The position numbers were made by a program, and so were the translations under genes. DNA of 64,000 bases from Kwoniella bestiolae CBS 10118 (Eukaryota; Basidiomycota; Tremellomycetes; Tremellales; Cryptococcaceae): contig NC_089241.1 in assembly GCF_000512585.2 (NCBI RefSeq), positions 6,652,001 to 6,716,000 of the forward strand. The letters are read 5' to 3'. Below are positions 48,919-60,193 of this stretch, in pieces (within the stretch, counting starts at the first letter, position 1; every line of letters starts with the position of its first letter). The notes under the pieces are model-generated. The model was not told the origin of the DNA and did no database searches. It worked only from the letters and a program-made list of their open reading frames with translations.

Positions 48919-50113
48919 GGCTGAAGAAGTAACATGGGCTTTGACAATTACATGACTTGTTCATCGCCCAGGGACCCATGCCATGCGTCCCAGATTTCCC
49001 TCCGCTTTGCTTTAGACTCTGCTATAGAAGACCTTGCTATCAACATGCATTACTTGGTTCGTTCCTCATACGAGCATAAACTCATTAAATCGGTGGAGTC
49101 GAGCAGCCAGGGACAGTTTGAGACCACGCTTTATCAGTCACGGATGTCAGAATGAGGACAGGTATGAACATTTGTTGAGGAATGCCGATCGCAGCTCTTG
49201 ATCTTCAATGAACAGGGGGTTTCGACGCTGCGATCCACTGAATGGATGGTCCGTATGAGTCACCGCACACCGTACGCGCTGAATCTATAACGCGGTCACA
49301 TAATCGTGATCACGTGAAAGTGCTCATGTCATCCGGCAAAGCTGACATACCTGCACTGTATTGTATGACGAACAAAGTCTGGGCCACTTTCCGGTTTTCC
49401 CACCATAGGCCATGGTTTCTGGTACTTCTCCATAATTCAGTCTCAGTGGTGAGGATGCAAATCCTTCACTATGCCGACTCCTAAGGGACACATCATCCTG
49501 ATGTATGGTGTTTGAGCAAGTACTTTTGCCTTGTCCTGTTTCTTTTGGCTGAACTCCGCCAGCATGTCTCGTTGAGATCACAAAACCTCATACAAACCTT
49601 AAATCTCTGCACCAAAATGAAAGTGGCAGCGCAGTTGAGCTTCCCTTTCCCCCTGTTGCTCCCATGCATGATTAGCTGGCAGCTTGAAAGGGCATGAAGG
49701 ACGACATTCAGGTAGACTGCCATCTGTCCATGAGGATGGATAGGGCAATTGCATTTGTGACATGCAGTTCATACTCGACATGAAAAGCGCTGTCTACGGT
49801 GGAGATACCGAAAAGTGGCCCAGACTTTGTTCGTCATACAATACCGATCCGAGTTGCGATCTCGTGAAAGTGCGATTTCGAACACCAACTCTGCAATTGC
49901 GATCCAGACACATCGTCGATTCGTACACTACTTCGAGTGGTACGCAGCGATGACACGATTAGAAGCTGTAACACACTATTTCTCATTGGCTCTGCTATGT
50001 CATATGTCTGCGGTAATCTCATATATAGATCGGTTTAGAATGAAAGTCGTCCATCTCCCCCTGGCTCATGACTTTTCGTCAATACACTAATAGATAGTCC
50101 TTATTCCTACAAC
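48919..50113. other. Intergenic region upstream of the catalase
   Basis: 1.2 kb with several domain-free frames. It contains two 51-base inverted copies (46 of 51 bases identical), described separately, and an ATATATAG element near 50020. It may include a decayed gene or element, but nothing recognisable remains. Confidence 0.45.
49358..49844. repeat. Inverted pair of 51-base repeats
   Basis: 49358-49408 and 49794-49844 are reverse complements with five mismatches; 33 consecutive bases are identical, including CCCAGACTTTGTTCGTCATA. Both arms sit in the catalase upstream region, 385 bases apart. Confidence 0.8.
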
Positions 50114-52589
50114 ATGGCAGCTTTCATCCAACAGACTCTAGAGAAGGTACCTGGTGTTGACCCTCGACCACTCCAACGTTCTCAGTTTTTCTCAGGCTTG
50201 AATGAAGGACCAGCTGCTACCGCTTCCAGAATCGCTGGCCTCGTCTCCGAAAGTCAGGCCCAGGACAACTCACCGTATTATACTTCCAACTTTGGGCAGC
50301 TCTTGCCCGACTCCGGCCATCCATTCAACATTGGAGGTATCCCTTATCAAGGTGATGCTTTACTTCTCGAGAAGCAACAAGCGTTTGACAGATCCAAGTT
50401 GCAAGAGAGGATCGTTCATCCTGCTGGATGGGCCGCTTTCGGTGGGTAATTTGTATCCCCTGGCAAACACACACGCTGACACCGATTAACAGGTAAATTC
50501 ACTGTCACCAAGGACGTATCTCCATACACCAAAGCAAGCTTCCTGAGCAGTGTGGGAAAGTCCACTCCCATCTTCTGTCGATTGAGTACTGTCACCTATG
50601 GAGTGAGTTTGCGATATGGCTTGTCCCAAACTTCCACTAACGGCGAATATCAGAGAGAATACCCCGACGTCGCCCGTAACCCCAGAGGGTTTGCTGTAAA
50701 GTTCTACACCGATGTAAGTGAAGATTCTTTTTGTCGCTGTATACAGCTTACCCCTGTTCAGGAAGGGAATTACGACATGGTCGGCCTGAATTGGCCTGTC
50801 TTCTTCGTCCGAGATCCTTTCCAAGGTGAGTAGTGGTTTGCTCGTCGCTGCTTTGGTCTAACCTATTTGCAGGTCCCGACAATATCAGATCCCAACAAAG
50901 AAACCCTCAAAACTTCTTATTAGATTTCAGTAGGTTATTCTACTTCTCAGGCATTGATAGTAGGCTCACCTCATGTTCAGACGCTTGGTTCGACTTCCTT
51001 GCCAATGTGCCCGAATCACAACACGCTGGTATGATGCTACTTTCCGATCATGCAACTCCTGATGGTAATCATTTCTCTGCTTACGGGTGAGTGGTGTGTA
51101 AACAGGCGACACAAGAAGCACGCTCACTTGTAAGCTAGATGTCACACATTCAAATGGGTCAATGCTGAAGGGAGCTTCGTTTATGTGAAAGTGAGTATAA
51201 GACCATATGGTACGAGCTGACTATCTGCAGTACCACTTCCGCCCCCATCATGGAGCTAAGCAATTCGACTTCGATCAAACAATCATGACTCAAGGTATAG
51301 ACCCTGACTACTCTAAGCGACAGCTTTATGAGACCCTTCATAACGGCGGGACTTATAAATGGACAATGATGATCCAGGCAAGTGTTAGACGGTTTCTCAC
51401 TACAGCCCAAACGTTGACGTACCTTCCTCCGTCTCGCGATACAGGTCATGACACCCGAGGAAGCCTCTCAGACCAGCTTTGACCCTTTCGATGTCACCAA
51501 GATCTGGCCCCGAGGTGAGTGTATCGTGATGAGACTTGAACTTGTCTGACACTGAACGGCAGGTCAATTCCCGATGCAAGAGGTCGGCGAAATTGAACTC
51601 AACAGGAACCCCGAGGATTATCATCGGGATGTCGAGCAAGCTGCGTTCTCGCCAGGTTCGCTCGTCCCCGGTATAGAGCTTTCCCCTGACACTTTGCTCA
51701 ATTGGAGAGCTTTCTTGTGCGTTTCATTCACGATAGGACCTCATCCCTTACTGACGTACGCCCAGTTATCGAGATGCTCAATACACACGACTTCAAAGTG
51801 CGAACATCCACCAAGTAAGTTGGGGGTGTCCTTCCTCTCACGGCCGCTGACAATGAGGTTGAAATAGATCCCTGTCAATTGTCCTTGTGAGTGGAATCTT
51901 TTCGGCTGCCAGCAATCAAAGAGCCTGATCCTAATGCCAATACTTCATCAGTCCTCTCAAAGTTCCACTCCCCTGACAACTATTGGGGATCCATGCGGGT
52001 CGACGGCGATGTTGCGAGAAAGCCTACATATGTGAGTGAAGGAACAATCGTGGTACAAGGCTAAACTCGTCCTCGCAGTTCCCAAACAGTTATCAATCGA
52101 CCAACCCAGGATCTAGAGCCCCAGACTTTGCTGGGAAGTCGGTCGCAGAAGTCCCTCATCAAGCCGCTTCAAACGTAGTCTCCCGACAAAGCCACTGGCA
52201 ACATGAAGGAGAACCCACCGAATACGACCAAGTCAGAGAACTGTATACTCGAGTGATGACCGATACTCAAAGGGAGCATCTCCATGCCAATACAGCGAAG
52301 CTGCTCAAGGTATGAATGCTTTGCGAATTAACTTGTATTGATAATTGATCGATTTGCCTAGTTCGCGGACACCATTGTCCAACACAAGTACCTGGTGCAA
52401 CAATGCGCCATCTCGCCTCGATACGCCCAAGCCATTTATGATCTTCTACCTGCTGATCAACAGGCCAATCTTGACATCGAGAAGATTGGGCAGGAAGCTA
52501 AAACGGCTCATTTGGTCGGTAGGGATTTGAGCTTTAAGAGCAAGGACGGAAGGAGCTTCATGGGAATGCCTGTGCCGCAAGCGAATTGA
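50114..52589 (+). CDS. Divergent monofunctional heme catalase
   Basis: Fifteen exons: 50114-50441, 50493-50602, 50654-50713, 50762-50825, 50873-50929, 50981-51086, 51139-51190, 51231-51377, 51445-51514, 51563-51716, 51766-51814, 51868-51886, 51952-52031, 52079-52309, 52362-52589; 584 residues. Catalases dismutate H2O2. The catalase core is clear: NPRGFAVKFYTDEGNYDMVG, NWPVFFVRDPFQ (distal Asn), HATPDGNHFSAYG, and the proximal heme-ligand block RAFFYRDAQYTRL joined across an intron. The distal-His block reads IVHPAGWAAFG (His about 102) instead of the usual HA(R/K)GxGAxG, so peroxide handling may differ. No PTS1 at the end (PQAN). One intron (51378-51444) uses a GC donor, CAG|GCAAGT. Confidence 0.9.
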
Positions 52590-52926
52590 GCCGGTAGCTG
52601 TTCTGTATGATAGGTAGACATGTTTCAAGGATCAGTGTGAAAGTGGTCATGAATACAATGTTCGAGCTATTCACTTGGTGAGGTCTTCACGCAAGGAGTA
52701 AGTTAACGGGCTGGCACGCTCGGTATTGGTTCGGAAAGTACAGCACCGACTTATGGTTCATCCCGCTCCCAATGATACACTGATTAACGGACTATGCATG
52801 GGTAGAAAGAAGGAGCGACTGTAGCTAGAATGAGGTAAGTGAACGAAGGCAAAGATAGATACGTGATTAAGAGAGATATACCAGCCTATAGTACTGGAGG
52901 ATTTGAATGCAATCAAGAAATGCCAA
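52590..52926. other. Convergent 3' region
   Basis: 337 bases between the catalase stop and the stop of ACS transporter 2 on the other strand; nothing gene-like. Confidence 0.5.
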
Positions 52927-54864
52927 TTAAAGTGGATATATAAACTTCTTGTTTTGTCTATCTGTCAAGTCGAGATCCCAATCATTGATTTGCACGACCT
53001 CAGAAGACGTCTCCAGGTTCATTCGAGCAGCGTCCTCTTCGTAATCACCTTTCTCGTCAATCAAGACTGCTCTCCGTTTGTTCTCACGTTGAAGGTACAG
53101 TCGGATAATGACACATAACAATGGGGATATCGTCCAGAAAGCGGTCATGAAAGCCCAAGGCAGGGCATATCGTGGCTTGTATTTCTCTTTCCAGAATCTG
53201 CAGCTCGTGCTGTCAGCGTCGAAAAACTCTTTTGTGATAAATCGCCCTCCACTCACTCCGGCGCAATCATGTTAGCAACGGCCGCTGAGACTACACAGGT
53301 CGACATGGTCACCATTCTTTTGGTGTATCCTGTAGTCGCTAGACCAGCCCACGACAGAGCCAACAGATACGAGGGTTTAAAGGTGGAGATTTGAGTGCCA
53401 ACGACCAGAGCCACTTTGTTGTTCCAGGGGGAAGCCAACTGACACAGAAAGGTTTCGAGTGAGCCAACGACCCCCTCGAGGAATGTATGCAATCCCACTT
53501 ACCTCAATAATTCCTCCTATGAGACATGGGATGTACGAGATGGCACACGAATATCCCATACCCAGATCCGTCCAAAATAGCATGGCTGCAGTTCCAATCA
53601 CCAAGGCCGAACCCCAGAGTGGCTTAACGATGTTGAACAGGGCACTTTCGGCTGGTGTAAATCCGAATCCGACGATCAAAAGTGGAATTTGCTGCGAGGT
53701 GTTGTTGGGCAGTTCGTTGAAGAACATATGGGTGCTGCCCAATTTGTGGAAATCAGCAGCGTTCGACTGTTTGGGGCGAGCTGAAAACTTACATGAAAAG
53801 CCAAGTCTTTGGATCCGTGAAACATTCTCGCACCTGGTCCCACCGGAAGGTAGAGTTCCTCACTCCGGAGTGCGTTCGTCGGATCAGGGCAATGGTGTGA
53901 ACTTTCTCTTCCACCGATAACCATTTTGCATCGACGGGTGAGTTGGGGAGCTGCTGGAGCGTTAGCGAAACGGTCCATGCTGGTAACCCGAAAGGATGGT
54001 CCCACTCACCCAAATCAGAAGAGGAACAAAAACCATGAATGTGAGAATAACGCACACAAAGTGAAGCCATTTCCAGGACGAAAGTCCTCCAGGAAGAGCG
54101 CCCGCCTTGTCGTCGAGGATGAGCTTGTAGGCGATCATTGTGAGTAGTACGTTGGCGAATGAACCCGAGGCCCACCACAGCATTTGAATCCATGGACTTC
54201 TCTTGTAATCGAAGAACGCTTGATGTAGCACCGCAGTGGACGGGACGATTTGCGATTCGGTCTGTTCATCGACGTCAGCACGGAGGTGGACAGCAGAGCA
54301 GAGACTTGGACATACTAGACCGAGCAAGAACCTTAGTGCCATAAGCTGTCTACCAGTCTTCACTGCGGGGTGAACTCCCAGAATGAGAGCCCACAAAGCT
54401 AAGGACCCAGTGATGAAATACTTGTGCCCGATTCTTTGAGATAGATAAGACCCAGGCCAGAGGGCGACCAAGTAACCGGCGTAGAAGACGATGAATAGAT
54501 CGTTATACTCATCCTTGGTCATTTTGACATCCTTGAAGATACCCATGGTACTCGCAGAGGATAAGGTGGATTTGTCCAAGTGGATCAGGAAGGCGACCCA
54601 CCAGGTCTGGACCATCAAATGCCAGAAGTTCTTCCGGGTGAGCTTCTTCTCCATCTCTGGAGTAAGTTCTCCCACCGTGTCTTTGTATTTATTGTAGAAA
54701 GCTGAGGTATCGTCGGTTTCACCCTCGTGAACGACTTGCACGTTGTTTGTGGTTTGATCGTTCAACAAAGTTGGCGGACCTGGTGAAACGTTGACGTCTT
54801 TGTACGAGTTGTCGTCGCCCACAAGGCTACTCCCAGCTCTGGAAGGTTTTTCGTTGGTCGACAT
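52927..54864 (-). CDS. MFS transporter 2, ACS family (DAL5-like)
   Basis: Six exons in reading order: 54316-54864, 54010-54261, 53793-53950, 53503-53734, 53257-53438, 52927-53197; 547 residues. Organic-anion or nitrogen-compound importer by family. Seen: HLDKSTLSSASTMGIFKDVK at helix 1, ALRFLLGLTESQIVPSTAVL, SSWKWLHFVCVILTFMVFVP, LPNSPVDAKWLSVEEKV, and RWDQVRECFTDPKTWLFMFI before helix 7. About twelve membrane segments with an 85-residue charged head. It shares a divergent promoter with the amine oxidase. Confidence 0.9.
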
Positions 54865-54946
54865 GATGTGTCAGTGATCTATAGAGTGAGTTAGCAGATC
54901 TGGCGGGTGCATCGAAGCATGGTCAGATGGAAGTGCCATGGTCACC

Positions 54947-54953
54947 TTTTATA
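54947..54953 (-). promoter_or_regulatory. TATA box of ACS transporter 2
   Basis: TATAAAA on the minus strand, 83 bases upstream of its ATG. Confidence 0.55.
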
Positions 54954-55508
54954 TGACTTCGCTCAGCCGTTTCGTCTCGTTTTCATGGCTAGCTGTGGGC
55001 AACCTCTGACCGCAGAGGTCCTCTTCATACCCTCGGACGACTACGACCCCGTCGTCTAGATTCTGAGATACTCCACACCACGCCTCGACAGGCTTAAGCG
55101 AGTACAACTTCATGGCCTTTTGATCATACCTACCATTTCGCAAAAAGAATCACATTGGCGGTAAAAGAGTTTACCTGCGATGTCTTGGCATTCTGATGTC
55201 AGGGACGGATTGCTATTTTTGTTGTCACTCTTGACATGTCACTTTTGGTAGTGCGCATATTCAAGACAGGTTCTCTTTTTACGAATGGGTGTCGATCATT
55301 TTGATTCAGGGCTACGTTGGGAGCATTTGATGATCTAGCCAGACTTGCCTTGCGGTCCGTGAGGTATCAGGACTCAAAGGACCACATGATGCCTGACGAC
55401 TAACGTTCCTTTGTGCTACTTTGTGGATCGGACGGTCATGAGTGATGTCAGCACACGGCGATTTCCTACCATCTAACATTCGTGATCTGGCGGATTAAGG
55501 TGGAAAGG

Positions 55509-55521
55509 CGGAAAAAACCCG
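55509..55521. promoter_or_regulatory. CGG-N7-CCG palindrome, copy 1
   Basis: CGGAAAAAACCCG, a possible binding site for a Zn2Cys6 dimer, 270 bases before the oxidase ATG. Confidence 0.5.
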
Positions 55522-55588
55522 CGGTTCAGCCCGTGTACAATTAGGCTAGTAATGCTGCAGAGTGGAGATTGATGGTACACCCAGGTAA

Positions 55589-55601
55589 CGGGAAAATCCC
55601 G
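55589..55601. promoter_or_regulatory. CGG-N7-CCG palindrome, copy 2
   Basis: CGGGAAAATCCCG, near-perfect palindrome; differs from the copy at 59884 at a single base. Confidence 0.6.
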
Positions 55602-55789
55602 CCGCGGGGCGTGGATACCAATACGGACAAATCCTACACGAACCGGAAGCATAGCGTGTGGGTGGTGAGAAGGCTGTTAAAACGATGATTGTTACGAAAC
55701 CGATAAAGCAGACAACAACAGTCGACTAGTCCTCTGACCTGAACTGACTCTTTTAGGTCTTGACGCCAAGTCTTGTGTATCGTTGTGCA

Positions 55790-57563
55790 ATGCCAGCCAA
55801 AGTCAACATAATTGGAGGTGAGTGCTGACGTTAGAGTTGATATGATCGCGGGCTGATTCATTGCAGCCGGTATCTTCGGTCTGTCCTTGGCCGTCTCATT
55901 GAAACAGAGAGGTTGGTCATAACAAGATATCTTCGAAATACATACCGAAGGCCTAAAAACTATATTTTGTTTTAGGCTACGATGTCGTTGTATTCGATAA
56001 AAACGACTATAGCCTGGATGAATACCGCAACTTCGAGGTCCAAGCTGCATCTGTCGATCAGAACAAGATCGTGAGTGTACAGTCTGGTGCGATCCCTGAG
56101 CACCTCGCTGATCTTGATCACTATCAAACCAGTTCCGGGCGTCATATGGCAAGAAAGTCCACTACCAGCGTCTTGCAATGGAGGCGAGGGACAAGTGGGA
56201 AGCGCTCGGTAATGATTTGTTTGTCCCGTCTGGTATGCTAAGGGTTCAGCCCACCGATGAGCTCGGTAATCTGGAGCTCGAGACGATATCGAATATGGAA
56301 AGGGATGGTCTGAGAGATAAGATCTTTGTCAAGGGAGATCAGCAAGATGCAGCAAGGGCTACTCAACAAGGCTGGGACGCAAAGCTTTTTTCGTTCCCCA
56401 TGCCAGAAGAGCCAGCCAGGGAGTTTGCAGAGGTTCTTGATACCACGGCAGGTTTTACGAGATCTAGTGCGGCTTGTCATCATTTCTATAAATGGGCACG
56501 GGAACTTGGAGTGGAGTTCGTGTTTGGAGGGGAGAAAGGGGCTTTCGATTCCTTGATCAAACTCCAGACTTCAGATGGCAGAAAGAAGGTCGCGGGTGTA
56601 GTAACTCAAGATGGTGTCGAGCATTCTGCAGACACTACTGTAATCGCAGGTCAGTGGATCGAAAGGTATATATCATGATACTCAGCTGACCACCGTACCT
56701 CGCAGCGGGTTCGTTCAGTCATTCACTCGTGCCTGATCTATCGTATCACATTGAATCGTCCGCCGGGAGCGTTGCCAGATTCAAGATAGATCCGAGCCAG
56801 ATCGAGTTGTGGGAGAAATACTCTCCAGCAAAGTTCCCCGTTATTACATGGAAGAAAGCGAAACGAGACGCCGCCGGAAAGGATGTTGGAAGTGTCTACG
56901 TGTTCCCACGTACCGAGGAAGGGATAATTAAGATTGGCTATCGAGGAGTGAAGGTGAGCTGGGACGAGTCTGTGTGGATGAACCTAGATCTGACCTGACC
57001 TACACTCCAGTATACACACTTCCAACCAGCGCCATCCGAGGTCGCCTACTCGCAAGAGGGACAATGGTCAACTCCCGCCGGACCCGAGCTGAAGCCTCCT
57101 CAAATCGCTCTCGATGCTATCCGAGAGTTTGTGTCGATCTTCCTGCCCGAGTTCAAGGGCGTTCCTTACTATTCCACAAAGTTCTGCTGGTACACCGACT
57201 CTCTCGACAACGAGTTTGTGGTAAGTACATGCCCATTTGTGCACGCGCCGACTGCTCACCTGGATGATAAAGATTGACTACGTCCCAACTTACGCCGACA
57301 ATTCTCTCTTCGTTTGCACGGGAGGTAGCGGTCACGGTGCCAAGTTTCTGCCCGTGTTAGGAGAGGTGTGTACTTGCTCTAATCAATGTAACCACCTGCT
57401 GATGAACGTGCTTTAGCACGCCGCCGATATCTTTATGAATCAGGAAGATGCGAAGACTCCGCTGAGAAACTTCTGGCGATGGCGATCTGACGCTCCACGC
57501 AAAAACGGTTTGGAAGAAGGTCCAGATGGGCCAAGAAATCTCGCGAAGGGCGTATCATTGTAA
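55790..57563 (+). CDS. FAD-dependent amine oxidase (DAO fold; fructosyl-amino-acid/pipecolate/sarcosine oxidase-like)
   Basis: Eight exons: 55790-55817, 55867-55911, 55976-56070, 56133-56649, 56706-56953, 57011-57220, 57273-57365, 57417-57563; 460 residues. Members oxidise secondary amines or Amadori sugar-amines with O2, giving H2O2. Seen: the N-terminal FAD dinucleotide motif IIGAGIFGLSLAVSLKQRGY, NFEVQAASVDQNKIFRASYG, the late FCWYTDSLDNEFVIDYVPTY and CTGGSGHGAKFLPVLG, the conserved flavin-binding end of this family. The TDSLDNEFVID block is shared by fructosyl-amine and saccharopine-type oxidases. The C-terminus (GVSL) is not a standard PTS1. Exact substrate unknown. The catalase two genes away would deal with the H2O2. 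Confidence 0.88.
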
Positions 57564-58267
57564 TTTGTTTGGCATGCATCGCTTGTGATCCGCAAAATCA
57601 ATGAGAGTTCTCAGCCCCAATGATACTATGAAGTCAAATCACAAAGTGCATGGGATAAGGGCTGAATTGGAGAGGTCTAAAATAAACACTTGTCTTCAGC
57701 TTCGAGATGGCCAAAAAGACTGCCGAGGACGGACCATGAAGAAGTACAACTCAACGTGTGCATAATGGCCTGAGAGTTTCAGCTATGATGCATCATGTAT
57801 ACAGGGAGCGCTGGACGGCCACCACTCATCAACAATCGCTGAACCAGACCAAACCTTTATTGCTTACGAATCAGCGTGCTCACGCAGAGTAGGGACCTCT
57901 TACCCAAGCATCCCTGTCTGCCAAAATAAGTAGCGAAGAGAACGAGACCGAAATTTTACTAAAAGGCACGTCTTCCTACTGATATGTCGCTGCTCTCTGG
58001 TGATATTGATGTTGAGGAGTTCATCCCATCCGCACCAGCCTCAATGATATACTACAAGTACAAGATGAACTCAAATGAGAATAACAAAGTCTCGACCCGA
58101 CAGCGAGTCCCCAGATTAAAGCTCTATTGGGCATGCTTCGAACCCTGCAAGGATATGATTAGGAAAAAGCTTCAGTCCAGATCTCGTACATCCAGACGCA
58201 AGCATTACACACGTAACCGATGCATTCATGGCCAGAGCTCTAACAACAATCATATGGAACACGCCCA
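57564..58267. other. Convergent 3' region of oxidase and lactonase
   Basis: 704 bases. The frame at 57984-58271 is basic and low in complexity, with no domain and no splice support, so I do not call it. Nothing else is visible. Confidence 0.5.
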
Positions 58268-59552
58268 CTAGTTGCGTACCCACATGGGCGCAATCACTTG
58301 CTGCACATCAGCAAGTCGAGCAACTTCCTTAATGTCAAGACCCTCTTCTCCGATCCTCTCATAGACTGCAATCCCCCCACCATGTCTGCCAGCAACGCAG
58401 ATCCAACGATTGTCCGAGTCGATCGCCATACCTCTGAGATGCTTTCCCACCCCTTTCTCGTGTCGGAGGAAAGAGATTGCCCCATCATCTTCAACACAGT
58501 AAAGGGCGATGGCGTCGCCTTCGTCAAGACCCAGATCGCGGTTGGTAGCCAGCAGCAGGTGAGGGCCACGGGGAGTATTGGAGGGCAAAATGTTGATGGC
58601 TGCTGCAATGGGCTTGGCCCCGGGTCCGATCACCGAAGGGACTACAGAGAGCCTGCCAATAGGGGTGGCGGGTTTGGCGATCATGTGAATGACAATCGTG
58701 GATGACATCTCGCATAGAGTGTAGAGATATTTGCCTAGACTTAACCTGTCAGCTATACTTTACTTTGTGCTTTGTCTTGAAGCAAGGCGAACTTGCCGTT
58801 CGGATGCAATGCAGAATGTCTCGGTCCATCCCCTGGAAGGAAACCCTCAAAAGGCGCAGAAGCTCTCCATCCGTTGGGATCATACTTCAAACGAAGGACC
58901 TGATTGTAGCCCAGATCGGGTACATAAACTTGACCGTCTGAGCCTGGTCCATTGAGGACTTGATGAGCGTGAGGCACGCCTTGTCGACTGTGATCCAGGA
59001 TATAAGGAATCATGGGCGGGAGGTAATGCTTGACCTCTGCGGTCTCGGAGAAAGATCCCGAAGGTGACAAGGGAAGGTACCCGGTAGTTCCACTCCGGTA
59101 CTGAGGCATCGGTTAGGTCAACACCAAGCTCTAAGATCAGAGACTCACGTGCGCAATGATCAATGCGGACCCATCAGGCAAGACGGACATGTGAGTGGGA
59201 GCTTCGCCGCCTGTGGTGATCTCACTGATTACTTGCAGTTCGCCTGTCGATTCATCGATGATACTGTTGCAAAACACCTTTCCCTCCGTGTGACCGTTTG
59301 AGTAGACGATGTGAGGATGCACGCTATGTTCATGGGGTTAGAGCTTAGGCCAGCTTACTAAGACAAGGGCAATTTGAGGGCTGATACTTACGGATGTTGA
59401 GTGATCCAGGTGGGCTTCATAGACGCCTTGTTGGTATGTCCAGCACGCAGAGTCTTGGTCGTTGGATCGAAGATCGCCGAGTGGATGTACTGATCGAAAG
59501 TCCCCAAGAGCAGCAGTTTGGGGCGTTGGTTCTCGCTCTGCATGTTGACCAT
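58268..59552 (-). CDS. Lactonase-fold (6-phosphogluconolactonase/carboxymuconate cyclase-like) beta-propeller protein
   Basis: Four exons in reading order (59392-59552, 59149-59323, 58797-59100, 58268-58734), 368 residues. The seven-bladed propeller family opens lactones or cyclises muconates. Seen: KLLLLGTFDQYIHSAIFDPT, GGEAPTHMSVLPDGSALIIA, HAHQVLNGPGSDGQVYVPDL, GDGPRHSALHPNGKYLYTLC and NRDLGLDEGDAIALY. The HPNGKYLYTL motif exists only if intron 58735-58796 uses a GC donor (G|GCAAGT). Start may instead be the second Met at 59543. No signal peptide. Divergent from ACS transporter 3. Confidence 0.87.
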
Positions 59553-60193
59553 GATGACAATGCTCGAAAGAACAGCGTCTTTGTTGAATAAATGAAGTAT
59601 GGCCGATCAAAGCTTAGATGAAGAATGAAGTACAGCCCAGGTTCAGATCAGGCGGCGATGAAGAAGAGTCTTTCAATATAAAACACTCGGAACATCAAGG
59701 CTGTCTCCGCATGTAGAATAGACTTATCTATGCACGATAAGAGCTCCCTCACCTATAGGAATAATTCCGCCTTCAGGCGTCGTGCCACCTCTTGAGAGAT
59801 GTGTGAATCATTCGCTGGACTCGCTATCTAATGGTAAAATAAGAAAAAACTCAGGGTAAGCTAATGAGGTCGATGAGATGCAACGGGAAAAACCCGACTT
59901 TGTTCCAATCCCGCATACGCCGTCGTTCCGCCTCATGACATGATCCTCATCGGTTGGCGAAGCAATATTCTTCCATCATCTTTGGTTCTTATCTATCGCT
60001 TTGATCTGAACGCTCTGACGGTCAGCTGATAAGAGATTGCAATACTGACCCGACCAATACTGCCTCTGACAATCATATAATAGCGACACTGTTCTTGCTT
60101 TGTCCCTCCTCACACAAGTTTGTTGCGCTTGAGCTGTTATACAAGAGAGCTAAAGCCCGACCTTCAAGCCTTTCCACTCATCAAATTCTCGAG
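59553..60193. promoter_or_regulatory. Divergent promoter of lactonase and ACS transporter 3
   Basis: 641 bases between opposite starts. It contains CGGGAAAAACCCG at 59884-59896, almost midway, and a TATAATAG element near 60078 on the transporter side. No gene inside. Confidence 0.65.
59884..59896. promoter_or_regulatory. CGG-N7-CCG palindrome, copy 3
   Basis: CGGGAAAAACCCG, matching the copy at 55589 at 12 of 13 bases and the copy at 55509 at 12 of 13. Confidence 0.6.

Larger units (their letters stand above)
54865..55789. promoter_or_regulatory. Divergent promoter of ACS transporter 2 and the FAD oxidase
   Basis: 925 bases between opposite starts. It holds a minus-strand TATAAAA (54947-54953) serving the transporter and two CGG-N7-CCG palindromes at 55509-55521 and 55589-55601 toward the oxidase side. 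Confidence 0.65.

Noticed and set aside
48919..50113. Small frames upstream of the catalase as a gene
   Set aside because: They exist because of the inverted repeat; no domain, no consistent exon phases.
57984..58271. 95-residue open frame between oxidase and lactonase
   Set aside because: Basic, low-complexity, no domain, lies in a convergent 3' region and overlaps the lactonase stop.
59392..59552. 29-base intron (GTAAAG donor) as the third lactonase intron
   Set aside because: Too short for this genome and it breaks the HPNGKYLYTL motif, which the GC-donor intron restores.
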